Source: Saccopteryx bilineata
Taxonomy: Eukaryota; Chordata; Mammalia; Chiroptera; Emballonuridae
DNA length: 64,000 nucleotides
NCBI RefSeq assembly: GCF_036850765.1
Contig: NC_089490.1
Span: 107,998,574-108,062,573 of the forward strand
Reading direction: 5' to 3'
In this document: piece by piece, positions 34,547 to 47,850 of the stretch
How the letters are laid out: each line of letters starts with the position of its first letter
Position numbering within the stretch: position 1 is the stretch's first letter
Program-made: the position numbers and the translations under genes
Notes under the pieces: generated by a model
What the model saw: the letters and a program-made list of their open reading frames with translations, nothing else
Database searches by the model: none
Told to the model about the DNA's origin: nothing

Positions 34547-35880
34547 CACGACGGGTAAGTCAGATGTATTTTCTTCTTCACAATTCACTGTGGCTGAGCT
34601 GGAGGAAGAGATGCTAGGAAAGTCTGGTGATACGGAGTCCTTGACAAAGTATATAAACATTAAAGATGATTCTATGAAAGATCTGAAAGTGCAACTTGTT
34701 GACGCCAAAGACATACCAGATATAAAATACCTGTCTCAAAAGTTTTACTCCTTCAGAAAATTATTTTGGCAGAGTCCTAAATTCAAGAAACTCCAGGGAA
34801 ACAAAGACAACCTAGCTACCAATGCTGGAAGAGTTGGTAGGTAAACCAAGCTGCCCAATGAGACCCTTTAGAGAACAGCTCTATGGCAGTCTGATGAAGT
34901 TTTATACTCAACCAGGAAACTGTGAGACTGAATTCTGTGAAACTGTAAGGTGTTCAGGTACTATGCAATCTTCTTTAAGGGCTTCTTAAAAGGGCCCTGG
35001 AGCATTTAGGCAGAACGAAGACTCTGACCTCCACTGCCACTGCTGAAAAGGGAAATTAAGAAGTCCATCAAAGCAGGTCTTCTGAGCACTGATGGGTGAG
35101 GCCCAGGATGGATGTTGATTTTCACTAACCAAAGGGAACTTTGTCCCCTATGGCAGAGATTATTGGTGATTTCTAATAGCAGAACTATTAGCGTGAACTA
35201 TGAAATTAATCTCCAATTAATCCACCTGTATCTCTGCTAGATCTCCAAATCACATGAAGTTACAAAATGTATCTGCACATTTTAAATCATTCTAGTTTAT
35301 TCCCTTCCCTAAGTCTCAAGGAGAGCAGCCATTTATGCTCCTAAAGGTCAGCACTTCATGGTGATTTCAGTAGTGCAACTTGAGTTTGAAGCTGCTCAAT
35401 TTGCTTTTATGTTTTTGCCTTGTTTACAACACTTGAGCACTTTTGGCTACTTCCTGCTTTCAGATGCTCCCTACCTCTGAAGTACAACATCAGAAACCAC
35501 CTTTGTGCAATAAACCTATTCCTGACAAGCTGTAAATCAGGGTTTTTGAAATCCAATTATATTTTCCCATAGTTCCGATAGTTTCAGAGATGTTTCATCT
35601 TCACCTGTGACTGACCAGCAGTTGGGAGTGACTTTCAACTTCAGTTTTATTCCACTATAAACCAAGTAGTTCCTCTTTGTAAAAAACAAACATTTCAATA
35701 TACAATAAATTGTTATTCTACAAGAAAAAAAGGACAAGCTATTTCATAATGTTGAGTATCCAGTAATAATTCTCCATCTTTCTTTTTTTAGAATTAGAAT
35801 TTAATATCAAGTGTACTATGTCATAGTCTTCATACTGGCCCTACTTTACCCCAATGTTTTTCCATTTCAACATCTTTCTT
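34542..35880. other. Intergenic, nothing recognised
   Basis: AT-rich. The frame beginning in the SINE tail and running to 34,844 reads through non-repeat sequence for about 95 codons but has no family match I know. Confidence 0.35.
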
Positions 35881-36229
35881 TTTTTCAAACTTATTGTGAT
35901 ATAACTTACAACAATAAAATTAGTCTTTTTAATATATAGTTCTATGATTTTGAAAGATGTGTATACATTGTGTACTCCCTTCGCACTTGAGATACAAAGC
36001 AGTTCCCTCACCCTCCAAGTTGCCCTCCGGCCCCTTTGTAGCTAACTCCTCCCACCTCCCAGAAAACACTGATTTGTTTTCCTTCCCTACAGTTTTAGCT
36101 TTCCCATATCACATAAATGAAAGCATCAGTACCTAGACTTTGAGTCTGCATCTTTTATTCAGAATGATACACTTGAAATTCATTTTTGTTGCTATATCGC
36201 TAGTCTGTTCCTTTTATCTGGGTGCATTT

Positions 36230-36232
<3 letters not shown>

Positions 36233-36274
<42 letters not shown>
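36233..36274. repeat. (TG)n microsatellite
   Basis: About 20 uninterrupted TG units followed by a short AT run. Confidence 0.97.
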
Positions 36275-36281
<7 letters not shown>

Positions 36282-36459
36282 TTACCACCATTTGCTTGTC
36301 CATCACCAATTAAAGGGCAATTAGATTTTTGTCTCCAGGTTTTGGCTATTATTAAATGTGTCCTGGCTTTTGTGTTTTCATTTCTCTTGGATAAATATCT
36401 AGGCGTGGGATTGCTGGGTCATTTAGTAAGTGCATGTTTAATTTTATAAGAAACTGCTA

Positions 36460-36774
36460 GCCTGACCAGGCGGTGGCGCAGTGAATGGAGCGTCGTACTG
36501 GGATGCAGAGGACCCAGGTTCGAGTCCCTGAGGTTGCCAGCTTGAGTGAGGGCTCATCTGGTTTGAACAAAAGCTCACCAGCTTAGACCCAAGGTCGCTG
36601 GCTCGAGCAAGGGGTTACTCTGTCTGCTGAAGGCCTGCAGTCAAGGCACATATGAGAAAGCAGTCAATGAACAGCTAAGGTGTTGCAACGAAAAACTGAT
36701 TGATGCTTCCATCTCTCTCCGTTCCTGTCTGTCCCTATCTATCCCTCTGTCTCTATAAAAAAAAACAAACACAA
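36460..36774 (+). repeat. Long bat SINE, family B
   Basis: Head GCCTGACCAGGCGGTGGCGC. The duplication AAACTGCTA is at 36,451-36,459 and 36,775-36,783. Confidence 0.92.
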
Positions 36775-37144
36775 AAACTGCTAAACTTTCCCCATTTCTT
36801 TCTACCATTCTGCATTTCCATCAACAGTGTTTAGTTCCAGTTGTTCCACATCTGAGCACTTACAACTATTTTTATTTTAAGCAAGTAGTGATTCTTTGTT
36901 GTGGTTTTGATTTGCATTTCCTAATGACTAATATTGTTGAGCATCATTTCTTGTATCATCCATGTATTTTCTATGGTTATTATTCAATTATGTCAGTGAT
37001 TTAAAATGTTGGTGTGTCTTGTTGAGTTGTGGTTCTTCATATATTCTGGACATGGTCATTTATCAGATATTTTGCAAATATTTTCTCCCAGCCCATTGAC
37101 TATTTTTTCATTTTCTTAAGTGCTATAAAAAAAGTCTAAGTTTT

Positions 37145-37309
37145 ATTTTTATTTATTCATTGAGAGAGAGAGAGAGAGAGAAAGAGAGGGGGAGGAGTAG
37201 GAAGCATCAACTCCCATACGTGCCTTGACCAGGCAAGCCCAGGGTTTTTAACTGGTGACTTCAACAGTGCAGGTTGACGCTTTATCCGCTGTGACACCAC
37301 AGTTCAGAC
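37145..37309 (-). repeat. Short bat SINE, family C
   Basis: GA-rich reverse end, then GGAAGCATCAACTCCCATAC and a degraded head. AAAAAAAGTCTAAGTTTT / AAAAAAAGTCCAAGTTTT flank it. Confidence 0.88.
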
Positions 37310-37354
37310 AAAAAAAGTCCAAGTTTTTAATATATATATATATTTATTTATTTT

Positions 37355-37992
37355 TTTAGAGAAAGATGAGAAGTATTTATATTAACTCATAGTTGAGTCA
37401 CTTTAGTTGTTCACTGATTGCTTCTTGTGGGGCAGTTGTGTTAGGCTTGCTCACTGGTGTACCAGCTGCAAACACTTTGCTAGATTAGTATGTAAGTACC
37501 AGGCAGAGGCACGAATGCATAGCCTATATAAGGCTATGGCTGTTTGTGCTCGAGAGAGGTAGGGGATTGTAGTTGCGCAGATTTCCTGCCCCCACTGTGA
37601 GAGGCCATTTTGCTGTTTGTTTGCCTAAGGCAGTTTCCCTTGCCTGTGTGCTTGTCCACCGTTGTGAGACTATTAAATGGAATGGCTCAACACTTCCCGG
37701 CTCTGCAATTTTCCTAACATCTGCCGGAATCCACTGTGTACCTGCCTGACCTTGGCCACCATCATTACACTTCTCATATGTGTCTTGACTAGGATGGGGG
37801 GCTCAAGTCAAGTCAGTGACCTCCTGCTCAAGCCAGCAACCTTGGGCTTCAAGCCAGTGACCTTTGGGCTCAAGCCAAGGACCTTGGGATCATGTCAATG
37901 AGCCCATGCTCAAGCTTGAGGCCTCAGATATTGAATCTGTAACCTCAGCATCCTAGGTTGATGCTCTATCCACTGTGCCACCACTGGTCCAG
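37355..37992 (-). repeat. Long bat SINE, family B, split by a solo LTR
   Basis: The reverse body runs up to ATTGCTTCT, is broken by the LTR, and continues CTTCTCATATGTG to the head at 37,992. Confidence 0.85.
37426..37769 (+). repeat. Solo LTR of the compact-element family, nested in a SINE
   Basis: It starts TGTGGGGCAG and ends ATCATTACA, with an exact 5-bp duplication CTTCT at 37,421-37,425 and 37,770-37,774. It splits an older reverse-oriented SINE, which dates the LTR as younger than that SINE. Confidence 0.88.
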
Positions 37993-38259
37993 CAAAATGT
38001 TGTTTTATGGGTTGTGCTTTAGGTATTGTATCTAAAACTTTTTGCCTCACCCAAAATTACAAGAATTGTCACCTATGTTTTCTTCTAAAAACTTGGTAAT
38101 TGTGCATTCAGATTTATGATCCATTTTTCATTATTTTACATGTAGTACAAGGTATGGGTTGACAGGTTGAAATTCTTTTTTCCTTCCAAAATGATATCCA
38201 ATGATTCCAGCATTATGTTTCTTTCCATTGTCTTTTGATTAGGCTGCATTTAGCAAACA

Positions 38260-41075
38260 CTATGTATAGAATCTACAAAAAGGAAGGAAACCTCCCAGCT
38301 TTGGTGTAACAATCCTGTGGCTGGAACTAGGAGGGTAGTTCTGTTTCTTTGACTGGCAAGAAATGCCTAAGTAGTATGCTTTTCACTTCACATGCATAGC
38401 ATAGGACAGTCCAAACTGTCAATGCTCTCTAACCAAAGATCACCAGTGACACACCTGTGTGTGAACAGAATGAGCTCATTACTTGTTGCAGCAAGGGAGA
38501 GCACACGCTATGGGGAACCATGATGCACTTTAGTAAGAGGGTGTTACAAAGGATTTGTTTTAGGTGATTTGGGGGACTTTGCTCCAAAATTAAGTGCTGT
38601 CAGAAGCAGGGATAATTCTATGACTGGGTATCTTAATCAATCTTATGTAGAATGAGGCTACAGCTGTAATTGGTAAAGAAGTGACAGTCACTTACATTGG
38701 TTTGATTTTTAGTTTGTGTATTCTAACTGGAGGCTTGAATAAGGTTCGTGTTTTTGTTTCTGTTTGGACATGATTATGGAATTGTCTCATTTTTGTCCTG
38801 ATCCATAGTGGTCTGGAGTGACCTTTTCTGATGCTCATGTTCTCTGAAACCCTTTATGCTCAAGAGGAGACACCAAGGCCTAGCTGGGCCAGGCCTGCTC
38901 TCAGCAACACAAGACCCAGCTGATAGTACCAGACCATCTACTCGGTATCAGGGACACCTTTTCTTTTTCAGAATACAGTGGCTAAGAACTGAGGTCCTGG
39001 GTCATGAAGGTTCTAACTGAAAATAACAACATAATTTGTTAGGCTACACAACAGGTTGACCTACACCCCCCCCCCCCAAAAAAAACCCCTTGAGTCAGAA
39101 AAAACTGTTTAATTACTGGGTCTGCTCTTCACTGCTGCAATTCCTGAGGTAAATTATCTTCTTTATGCCTGTTTCCTCATAGAAATATGGGCATAACAGC
39201 ACTTTTTTTCCACTGAACTGTTGGGAGAAATAAAATCATACTGAAAACTTGTATCAAATAAATCTTAGTTATTATTATATCACAGAAAAGATTAAGAAGG
39301 ATATTGGGGCAGAGACAGAGTAGTCCAGGTAATTGTGCCAGATAAGTCAAAAAGTAGAAAAAAGTGAGGAAAGAAAAGCAAAATAATTTACATTGAGTGG
39401 TAATCTATATAAAACTGTTAATTGTCCATTTATTTCAAAATGCCAGGAAAATGCATTACATTCATAAAAACATAGTGAAACATAGGAAAGTATGTGAACT
39501 TTACACCAAGTGATTTGGCATTTAAATGAGTTCATATAGAAACACTGAGAATGGCTGACATCAATGAAAACTGTTACTGTGCATTTATTTGCAAGGAAGC
39601 AGATTTATGTGCTGGATACAGGTTGGATTGGCTTCCCTTCTCATTTCAATGTACCACCAGCATTACACATCAGCATTCATTTCTTGCTTTCATGTTTCTG
39701 GTTTCCTGCTAGCTTCTGTCTGGCCCTTACTTTTTGTACTACCCTACCTTGTTAAGCATGTCACATCTAATTTCTCTAGTTTTTCAATAATGCAAAAGGC
39801 TCTGTGTAACCAACTAGAGGAAAAAACAGCCATTTAAGAGACTGGATAATTGACATAGGCTGTATTAAGATTTTGTTCCATTAAAAGAAAGTTATTGCCT
39901 GAAGGCACTAAGGACTCATTATTTCAAGACATCATACAGCCTTCCAAAAATAACATTCAGAAAGTTTCATTTTACTCTAAGCATGGGATTTCAGACTGAG
40001 AATCAAAAGCTGAGTGGATTCAATCTATACAATGAACAGGTCTCAACACCGTGAGACTCCTGCCCCTGCACCAAGGTACCGAAATAAAGGTAACATCGCT
40101 CTGTAGAAGCTATTCCACTAAGATCATAATATTTATTTTCATTTTAGATCTAGAGGAGGGTGGGCACTGAGTGATGCTATTCATTTTTATAGGTAAGATA
40201 ATCGAGGCAATAAGAAACGACTAGTGTCAGATTATGTGACCTCCTAGACATGCAGTTTCAGAAGGTTCTGGGGAACTCACAACCTCCCCCAAAAGTTCCC
40301 CTACATCTCAGTTGGTTTAGGAAGATGGTTTCAACCACTGTTGTGGCTTATGGCTTTAATAACTGCTAAAATGCAAAGTATCCCAGGATAGCTAGTTTTA
40401 TCAATCATTCATACTTCAATAGTGATTAAATTACCTTGTAGAGAGAAAGAAGTGCAAGGAGAAGTATGAAACTGTCACTGTACTCTTCATAATTTTGTTT
40501 AGCATTCACTCTGGTGAAAGAGAAAGGTTTGTGCGACAAGAAAACAGAGTAGGTATCCACCTCTTCATATACTAGGTAAACACAACAATCCACAGATTCT
40601 CCTAATCATTCACAGCGTAATTTAAAGCGACAAGGTTATTTATTGTCCTCTGGAAAACTAAAATACCTTGGTAGTCTCACCAAAATGGTCTAAGTGGATT
40701 TGATTCCTTGCTTTGATAAATCAATTATTAGGCTGAAACCATAAACTATAGTTAGGCTAATCTACCCAAGACCTGGATCAAAGTCAGCCTCTTCCAGAAT
40801 GCTTTCCTTATTTGTCTTTTTCTGAGCCACCTCAACAGCTACTCAATTACACCACCCAGCTTATTTTGCATTCGAAAAAAAATCCGTTACGACGAGGTCA
40901 TTTATTGGTTGCTTTACATGTATGTTTTGTATTGCTAACTAGGTTGTGAAGGAAGATCTCACACTAGTCTGGGAATTCAGTTTATAAAGCCTTCTCAATC
41001 CCACTACCTTTTGCTTCTCTCAAAAGACCAACAACGGGCTTCTATTCCCTTCACGCTGCAGAGTGAGAGAGGCAA
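38260..41075. other. Intergenic upstream of TMEM263, nothing recognised
   Basis: Mostly unique AT-rich sequence; a C-run is at 39,066-39,077. No gene, structured RNA or clear repeat was identified. Confidence 0.35.
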
Positions 41076-41079
41076 AGCG

Positions 41080-42450
41080 TTCACGGGGGCCGTTTCTCTA
41101 GTCCCGCAGCCTTTGCACACGTTATCGCGCCGAGTCCCCAGGAGCCCGAGGGGCGGAGGTTCCCGCACCACGGGAAGCGCGGGAGACGCTCCGGCCTGCG
41201 GGGCTCAGGCCCGGCAGCCCCGCGGCCCCCGCCACAGCGGCCAGCACACCTCTGTCGGCGGGGACACGCGGCGAGGCACCGAGCTAGTCAGCAGGCGACG
41301 AGGGGTCCTACCGCCGGGCTTTCCGACGGCTAGCGTGCTGCTCTTTCCACCACCCAACACCCGAGCCCCCGGCACGGCAGTAAGCGCTGGGGTCGGTGAC
41401 CAACCAGACAGGTGTCGCGCTCACTCAGCTCAATTCAAGGGCAGGGAAGAGTAGTAACAACAACAATAAGCACTCTCTCTCAGCACCCCTGTCACCTCGA
41501 CAGAGAACGCTTACAGTCCCGAAGAGAAGAGCGGCGACACGGCCCAGCTTGTCACTCCCCCGAGGGGAAGCAGGTCACGGAAGAAGGGTGAGACACCAGA
41601 GCAAACAGTCGAACTTGGCGACCGTCCCACCTTCCCTAGGGCGAAGGTTCTGAATTCCGAGCGACCGTTATTTATCGTAACGGAACGACTGCTTCGCGTG
41701 GCCGCCGCGGCTCGAGCTTGTGACCCTGGGAACGTCGCCTTCGTCTTCTCAGGGCTATGCGCCCCTCGCCGACTCCGGTTGGACGGCGGAGGCAAAAGGC
41801 CGGGAGACCCCCGCAGGAGACGCGCGCAGGCCAGCCAGGGTTTCCCGCGGAGGCACCCAGGGGGCGAAGGGGCGGGAGCGGGCCTGGGGGGCGTCGCGCG
41901 CGCGTGCGCACGTCGGGAGGCGGCAGGCTAGGGGCTGCTGGGAGGGCTGGGCAGGTCGAGAAACAGATGGGCGCCGGAGACGCCTGGGGGTGCGCTTGCG
42001 CGTGCGCGTCGGAGCCCGAGCAGCGGGAGGAGGCGGGAGCTGAGGAGGCGGCAGAGGGGGCGGGTCGCGTCCGGCGCCACGTCCGCAGCCAGGGCCCGCT
42101 GCCGCCGCCAACCGAGTCTTCTGGCTCCACAGCTTGAGAAGGCGCCTCCTGAGCCCGCAACCGCCCGTAGCTGTACCAGCCGTTCAGGCCCTCAGCTTTT
42201 CTTGGTTCTGCCCGCTCCCTCCGCCCAGCCGCGGCCGCGCGCGGCCTCCGACCCCAGCGGTAAGTGGGACTGGGAGGGCGGGGGGCGCCGTCCCGGCTTC
42301 CTGCCCTCCTCTCTGTCGCCTTTTTCCGTTAGCTCTCCTGCACCTCCGCCTCCCTCTCCGGGCCTGGCTGCCGCGGTTGGGGCCTTTGGGGGCACTGAAC
42401 GGGAAAGGGGGAGGGGCTGGATGATGTTGGGGCAAACGGAGGCTCTTTGC
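41080..42450 (+). promoter_or_regulatory. TMEM263: CpG-island promoter of TMEM263
   Basis: About 1.3 kb of very GC- and CpG-rich DNA contrasts with the AT-rich DNA on both sides. It contains GC boxes and two NRF1-like GCGC-rich motifs near 41,897-41,910 and 41,991-42,009. It is TATA-less, as expected of a housekeeping-type promoter. The consensus donor at 42,260 orients it towards TMEM263. The long reading frames on both strands here are products of base composition rather than genes. Confidence 0.8.
42050..42259 (+). other. TMEM263: TMEM263 non-coding first exon (5'UTR), 5' end approximate
   Basis: A GC-rich stretch ends in CCCCAGCG followed by a consensus donor GTAAGT at 42,260-42,265. It lies in the CpG island 10.5 kb upstream of the start-codon exon and on the same strand. 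The 3' edge is taken from the donor. The 5' edge is a guess, because no TATA box fixes the start site. Further 5'UTR exons within the 10.5-kb intron cannot be excluded. Confidence 0.6.
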
Positions 42451-42459
42451 AGGGTTACT

Positions 42460-45345
42460 CCTCTTTACCTGTCCCTGACTCCTCTGCCGTGGTTTAAGAT
42501 TGGGGACCTCCCTTTGGAAGCCTCTGCCTGAGTGCCTAGATCCTTGGGCGTCGTGCTAAGAGAATGGGGGAGTCAGCAACCTGGCAGGGGAGCAAGATGC
42601 AGCAGAGCGGCTATGTGTTGGGCTCCCCGCCCCACTGACTCCTGACCTGTTGATAAACTAGTCTCTGGGGTTCCGGCACACAAGGCTTCCTTGGTCCCCA
42701 GTGGGCATTTCCAGTGCTCTTCCCAGCTGGGAAAGCTCTTATCCCCACGCCTAACCTAAACCTGAAAGTGTACGATTGGCTCTAGAGGCGCTGGCGGCGC
42801 CCGGGGGTGACTGGGGACCGCTGGAGCACTGTCCGTGCCATCAATTGCCTCCGGAGTCTAAATTAAAGCCGTGCCTGTTAAGCACATGCAGCTTCAAGAC
42901 TGGTCCCCAAGCACCCACTTCCAGTCAGCTCCCCTCTCCTAAACTGATCTCGTTTTCTATGTAAGAAGACAGAAACTGTGCAGTCCTCTGGGAGTGGGGG
43001 TGTGCGGGTGTACAACGTGGAGCGGAGGGAGGTGCCGAGCTCAGCTTTAGCCACGGCTCCTCCAGGGTCATTTTCTGCCTCTCCTTGCCACGTCACTCCC
43101 TCTGCTAAAGAGGAGAAAAAGACTTGCTAGTGCCTAAAAGGATCAGTGGGGGAAGAAGGAGCCATAGGGAAAGGTCTGCAAACTCTTAGAGAAAGAGGAA
43201 AATTCGTACTTGATCTATTACGCCCTTGTGAACACCGTGCTAATTCCAAGTGAAAATATTTACTGTCTGTGGTCATTTGCTATATGCTATTGTTTAGCTT
43301 TTAAAACTTCGACTGGTGTAGGTGCTAAAGGACTCCCAGGATTATTGATACATCTACAAGTACATGCAGGTGTGTGTGTCCATACCTTTTTTTTTTTTTT
43401 TAAGTGGTGAGTAACCTTGAATAACCCCATATACATCCTGTTTTGATTTTTATTTTACACTTTCATTTCTTTAGTCATTGTTATAACAGATGTACTTGAA
43501 ACCACATTCAGTAAACATTTGTCTTCGTGTAGGGGCATCTAGAAAAACTTGAAGTAGTTCTTGTGTTAGGGTTTTTTTACCTCCAGGAAAATCTTTACCT
43601 TTCTTTTTGTTTCAGTTATTATTTGCTGTTTTGCTACTTCCTGAAGATATCTCACTGGATTATGTATATAAATAAACACCTTCAGAGTAGGGCCTTATAC
43701 ATGCTTGTTCAGGCTGAAACTGTACCCAGTACAGTTCTGACACATAGTAGGCACACAGATATCTGTTGAGCTAATGAGGTAATAACTTAGTGAAAGTGGC
43801 TGGTGTACTGATTATCTGGTTTAATAGTGTACTGTGTTTCTATTTAATGTTTCATTTAAGGGCAACACTTAAGAATTGCCATTTTGATACTGTCAGTTAT
43901 TGTCACTAGCTAATCACAAGTTTTATTGGCAGATTTTTTCTTTCCTGCCAGATTCAGTGCATTTCTTGTTGTTTGCTGTTGATTTAATAGGCAAGGGCTA
44001 TCTATAAAGCATCCTCCTGTTCAGGATAGGTAGTTAACTAGAGAATCCTAAGAACAGTAAGTTGATGTTTTTACTGTACATTGTTTGTTGGTGTATGTGT
44101 GTTAAAGCTTGGTATAAGTATCTATTTGAATCTCCTTATAGTTATTTGGCAAAGAACTCACCCTCACAGGGAGTGAGGATGTGGCAAACTTCCTATATAT
44201 AGATTATGTAGAAGAATTTAGCTAATTCATTTATAGTCTTTTTCTTATAGGGAAATTAGCACTTACTGTTTAATAACGGGTTTTTGAAGCGGTGCTGAAG
44301 GTAAACTTGCACACTGTATTTTGTAGTAGGCTTTATACAGCTTGGTAATGCTATTTAGCTTCCTTTGGTACACAGAGGGGGATTTAGCCACAGGCCAATT
44401 TATATACTATTTTCAGACTTTGTTTTCATTGTTAATAAAAACTTTATATGTAAAATGTTACAGATATCTACAAACAACATTGATTAATCTGTTTTCCTTT
44501 AAAAAAGAAAGCTTCCTCAGAGGCTGTTTTCTTATTTCTATTATTGGGAGAAATTATCCTTTAGGGAATAGTGTTATTAATCTTCACTTGATATATTTGT
44601 CAGCTGCTGTATCTATGATACTATTGTTTTGGACAAGAACTGCCAGTGAATTGCAGTGTATAGCAAAGAAGTCCTTCACATTTCAGTTTATTAAAAAAGC
44701 ACACACTTAAAACCAGTTTCAGTTGGTATGGTATTCTTTACATGGACCAAATGGTAAAACTGGTTTATGTCTATAAGATAAGTTAAATTATTTATTCTGC
44801 CCTGAAGACTGTTTTCTGTGTCTGCTTTCCTTAGAAAAAAAATTTTCTTAAGAAACTTACTTGCATTATGAGTTCCTAGAGTAAAGATAATTTTTGGGCT
44901 TTTGAATGAAATTAAATTGGTAAGTGCATGGGAAGTGTATCCAAACTGGACTGTAAACTTTAGTTGAGAGTAGTCCTGGGTGTCCGTAATCACACTGAAA
45001 TCTTCAGAGCCTACAAGGTGCATGGCACATAGGTGGGACTCGTATGTTGAAGTAATGACTCTGTAAGTTTAGGGCAGATAGTTTACATAGAATTTAAAAT
45101 TCTGCTTAAGGATGACATTTAAAAATTGTCATTTTGACACTTTTCCTGTTAGTTGTTACTTGTCTCCATGTGTTAACTTTCAGACTTTACTAGCAGATTA
45201 TTTACCTTTTGTAGTTTCAGGAGATGAGGGGTGTGTTTGTCTGCATGATTCCCAGTTTAAGAGAAACAGGGCCCTGTAATGATGGTAATGAACAGGATGA
45301 TAAGTACAAAGTATTTCTCCTTAGTGATAATATCTATAAAGAGGT
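42460..45345. other. TMEM263 intron 1, unique part
   Basis: No exon-like frame with good splice sites. A MIR 3' piece (CACATAGTAGGCACACAGAT) is near 43,740. The rest is AT-rich intron. Confidence 0.5.
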
Positions 45346-45349
45346 AATA

Positions 45350-45699
45350 CAGGGGGTCCCTGGGTACAACATAGTTTCCTATGACATAACCTGAATTTTG
45401 GTGTAAGTCGAAACACACCCTAGCCTAAGTCACTTACCTGTCCTAACACAGTGGTAAAATCATAATCTAGAACATAAAAATACAACTAAGCCACAGAAAA
45501 AGGAAAAGGATATACATATACTGTACTGTACAATGTACTGTGTGTTCTGCTGTGCACAAACTAGTTTGCCCTTGTAGCTCAGTATGACGCTAATGGTGTA
45601 AACTGAAACACGTCTCAATTTTTTAAAGTTTTTATGGGAGTGAGCGTTGTAAACTCGAAAGGTCCTATGTCGAGACTCTGTTAACCCGAGGACTCCCTG
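45350..45699. mobile_element. Tigger MITE (TcMar)
   Basis: The ends CAGGGGGTCCCTGGGTAC and GAGGACTCCCTG are imperfect inverted repeats, with TA on both sides. It lies in intron 1 of TMEM263. Confidence 0.8.
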
Positions 45700-45701
45700 T
45701 A

Positions 45702-47360
45702 TCACCAGAAGTTTGACACAATTATGTGTGGAGAGATTGGGAATGGTTTATGTAAGTAAAAAGCAGAGGTGGTATCATAGTGAATGATTTTAGCAAAAAT
45801 ACCTTGATAAAGTAATTTGGTGCTTTATGATCAAACTGGGAATTCAGAAAACTACGTACATATTCTAAATGGCTTTTACTCAATTTTTATTACCCTAAGA
45901 GTTTTAGAGGAATTTTAATACTGCATACTTGCTGTTGATGTCAGTGATGTACAAGAAACTCAAACAAACAAAAAACATACAAAACAATGTCTGTGGCCTC
46001 TTAGGACTTGCAGAGTCTAATTGCAAGTTCCTCTGGTCTAGGGAACCAGGCTTCTGGCTTGGCAGGACTCCAGATTTTCTATGTTATTGTTTATTGATAA
46101 TCCTGTTGGTAACTTTAGCTAACAATATTAAATAGAACTGTGGATGTTTCTGTATAACAGTATCTAGATTTCTAGATTTCTGACTCTTCTACCAAAAATA
46201 CTCCCAATTTAAGCGCAAAGTCATGGGAGTGGTGGGAATGTGGTTGGACTGGGAAGAGAGGGCTAGTAAATCTGATTACACCCTGAATAAGCTCCAGGTA
46301 AGAATGAAATTTCTTGAAAGTCTAGTAATCTTTAAAAATTCCCAAGCACTTTCAACTCTTTAATTCATGTATATTTAAAAGCAAAATAAATTATTGTGTA
46401 GTAAAATGCATGCATCATGTCTCTCTTATGATTCTTGAAGTCCTGGGCACACCATTGCCTAATCTTAAAGATATACATTTGAAAAGCATGATTCTAACTT
46501 AAAGTGTTCTTTTTTTAACCAAAAATTTGAACTGTATATTGGCATACATCTTTTCATATGCTTAAAATTAATGTGGCTACAAATGATATTTTTATACCAC
46601 TTATTCCACAAATACCATGTGTCTGTTTATAGCAAAAACATGTACTAACAAAATGGTAAGAATATAAAAGGATATTCAAATGGCAGGCCAGGGAAAGTAG
46701 CAGTAAGAGTGAAAATCTTGAGGAAGTGTGGAGTGTGCGTGGGGGGTATAGGCCATAACTATGCAAGCCACAGAAACTTACCTACTTGAGCAGGAATTTT
46801 AAGATGTAAGCTTCGTGGAAGCCAAAGGAAAAGGGGAGACATCACATCTTTGTATCTTTATACAGGAAAGTACAAAGATCTCATAGAGAAGAAAACATGC
46901 TAATATTTTGGGGAAACAAAATGTTTTCTGAATATTGCTAAAGAATTTTTTTTCTGTAGAGCTCCATGTCAAAACTATCAGGTGATGTCATTAGTGGGAA
47001 ATTCCTTAACACTGTGGTATAGTTAACATTAATAGTAATGGCCTGAATAGGCTATCTGTCAGGGTTTCCTTTCCAAGGACATAACTGTGAGTAAAACTCA
47101 GTGATGTCATTTTTCTCAAGTCAGCTTTTTGTGTTTGAAGTACATTGTTTTTCAGATGATCAACTTGATTTGAGGATGAAAACCTAGAATATTTAGGTAG
47201 ATGAACAGTATAATCTTAAAAAATATCCTTTATCATTGACTTTGAAGATGTAAAAATATGTCTTTTTTTTTAATTACAGAAGCAATATCTGTTTATGGTA
47301 GAAAATTAAAATACAGATGTTAAATATATATTTCTTTCCATATATAGAAATACTGTAAAT
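45702..47360. other. TMEM263 intron 1, nothing recognised
   Basis: AT-rich, with no gene. Faint L1-like text after 47,230. Confidence 0.4.
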
Positions 47361-47517
47361 AGCCCTGGCCAGCTAGCTCAGTTGGTTAGAGATATGCCAA
47401 GGTTGCAGGTTCAATCTTGGGTCAGGGCAGATTCAAGGAGCAACCAATGAATGCATAAATAAGTGAAAAAATAATGTTTTTCTGTCTCTCTAAAATCAAT
47501 CAGTAAAAAAAAAAAAC
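47361..47517 (+). repeat. Short bat SINE, family D
   Basis: Head AGCCCTGGCCAGCTAGCTCA, AACCAATGAATGCATAAAT block, A tail. Confidence 0.88.
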
Positions 47518-47679
47518 TATAGAAAATACTTTATAGATACCCATATATATATATATATGGATATGTGTTTGTGTGTGTGTGTATACACATAATTTTTTCC
47601 CACCCCCTAGTGGCAATCTGTCAACACTCTGGTATACTTCCAGTCTTTATGTGCATTTTTTTTAAAGTTGGATCAATGA

Positions 47680-47850
47680 GGCCTGACCTGTGGTGGTGCA
47701 GTGGGTAAAGTGTCAATCTGGAACACTAAGGTTGCCAGTTTGAAACCCTGAGGTTGCTTGGTCAAGGCACATATGGGAGTTGATGCTTCCTGCTCCTCGC
47801 CCCTTCTCTCTCCTCTCTCTCTCTCTGTAAAATGAATAAAGTCTTTAAAA
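47680..47850 (+). repeat. Short bat SINE, family C
   Basis: Head GCCTGACCTGTGGTGGTGCA. Flanks AAGTTGGATCAATGA and GAGTTGGATCAATGA. Confidence 0.92.

Larger units (their letters stand above)
35880..38260 (-). repeat. Old L1 (reverse) carrying four nested insertions
   Basis: L1 blocks: AACTTATTGTGATATAAC (35,890), CTAGGCGTGGGATTGCTGGG (36,401), TTTGATTTGCATTTCCTAAT (36,907), TTATCAGATATTTTGCAAAT (37,061), CACCCAAAATTACAAGAATT (38,048). A (TG)n run, three SINEs and one solo LTR interrupt it. Confidence 0.7.

Noticed and set aside
34413..34844. 143-codon frame ending in NKDNLATNAGRVGR
   Set aside because: It starts inside a SINE and runs out of its tail; the non-repeat part has no domain I know and no splice context.
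41011..42531. Many long GC-rich frames on both strands around the TMEM263 promoter
   Set aside because: They overlap each other in several frames, have Arg/Pro/Ala-rich content typical of CpG islands, and lack splice context or a recognisable domain.
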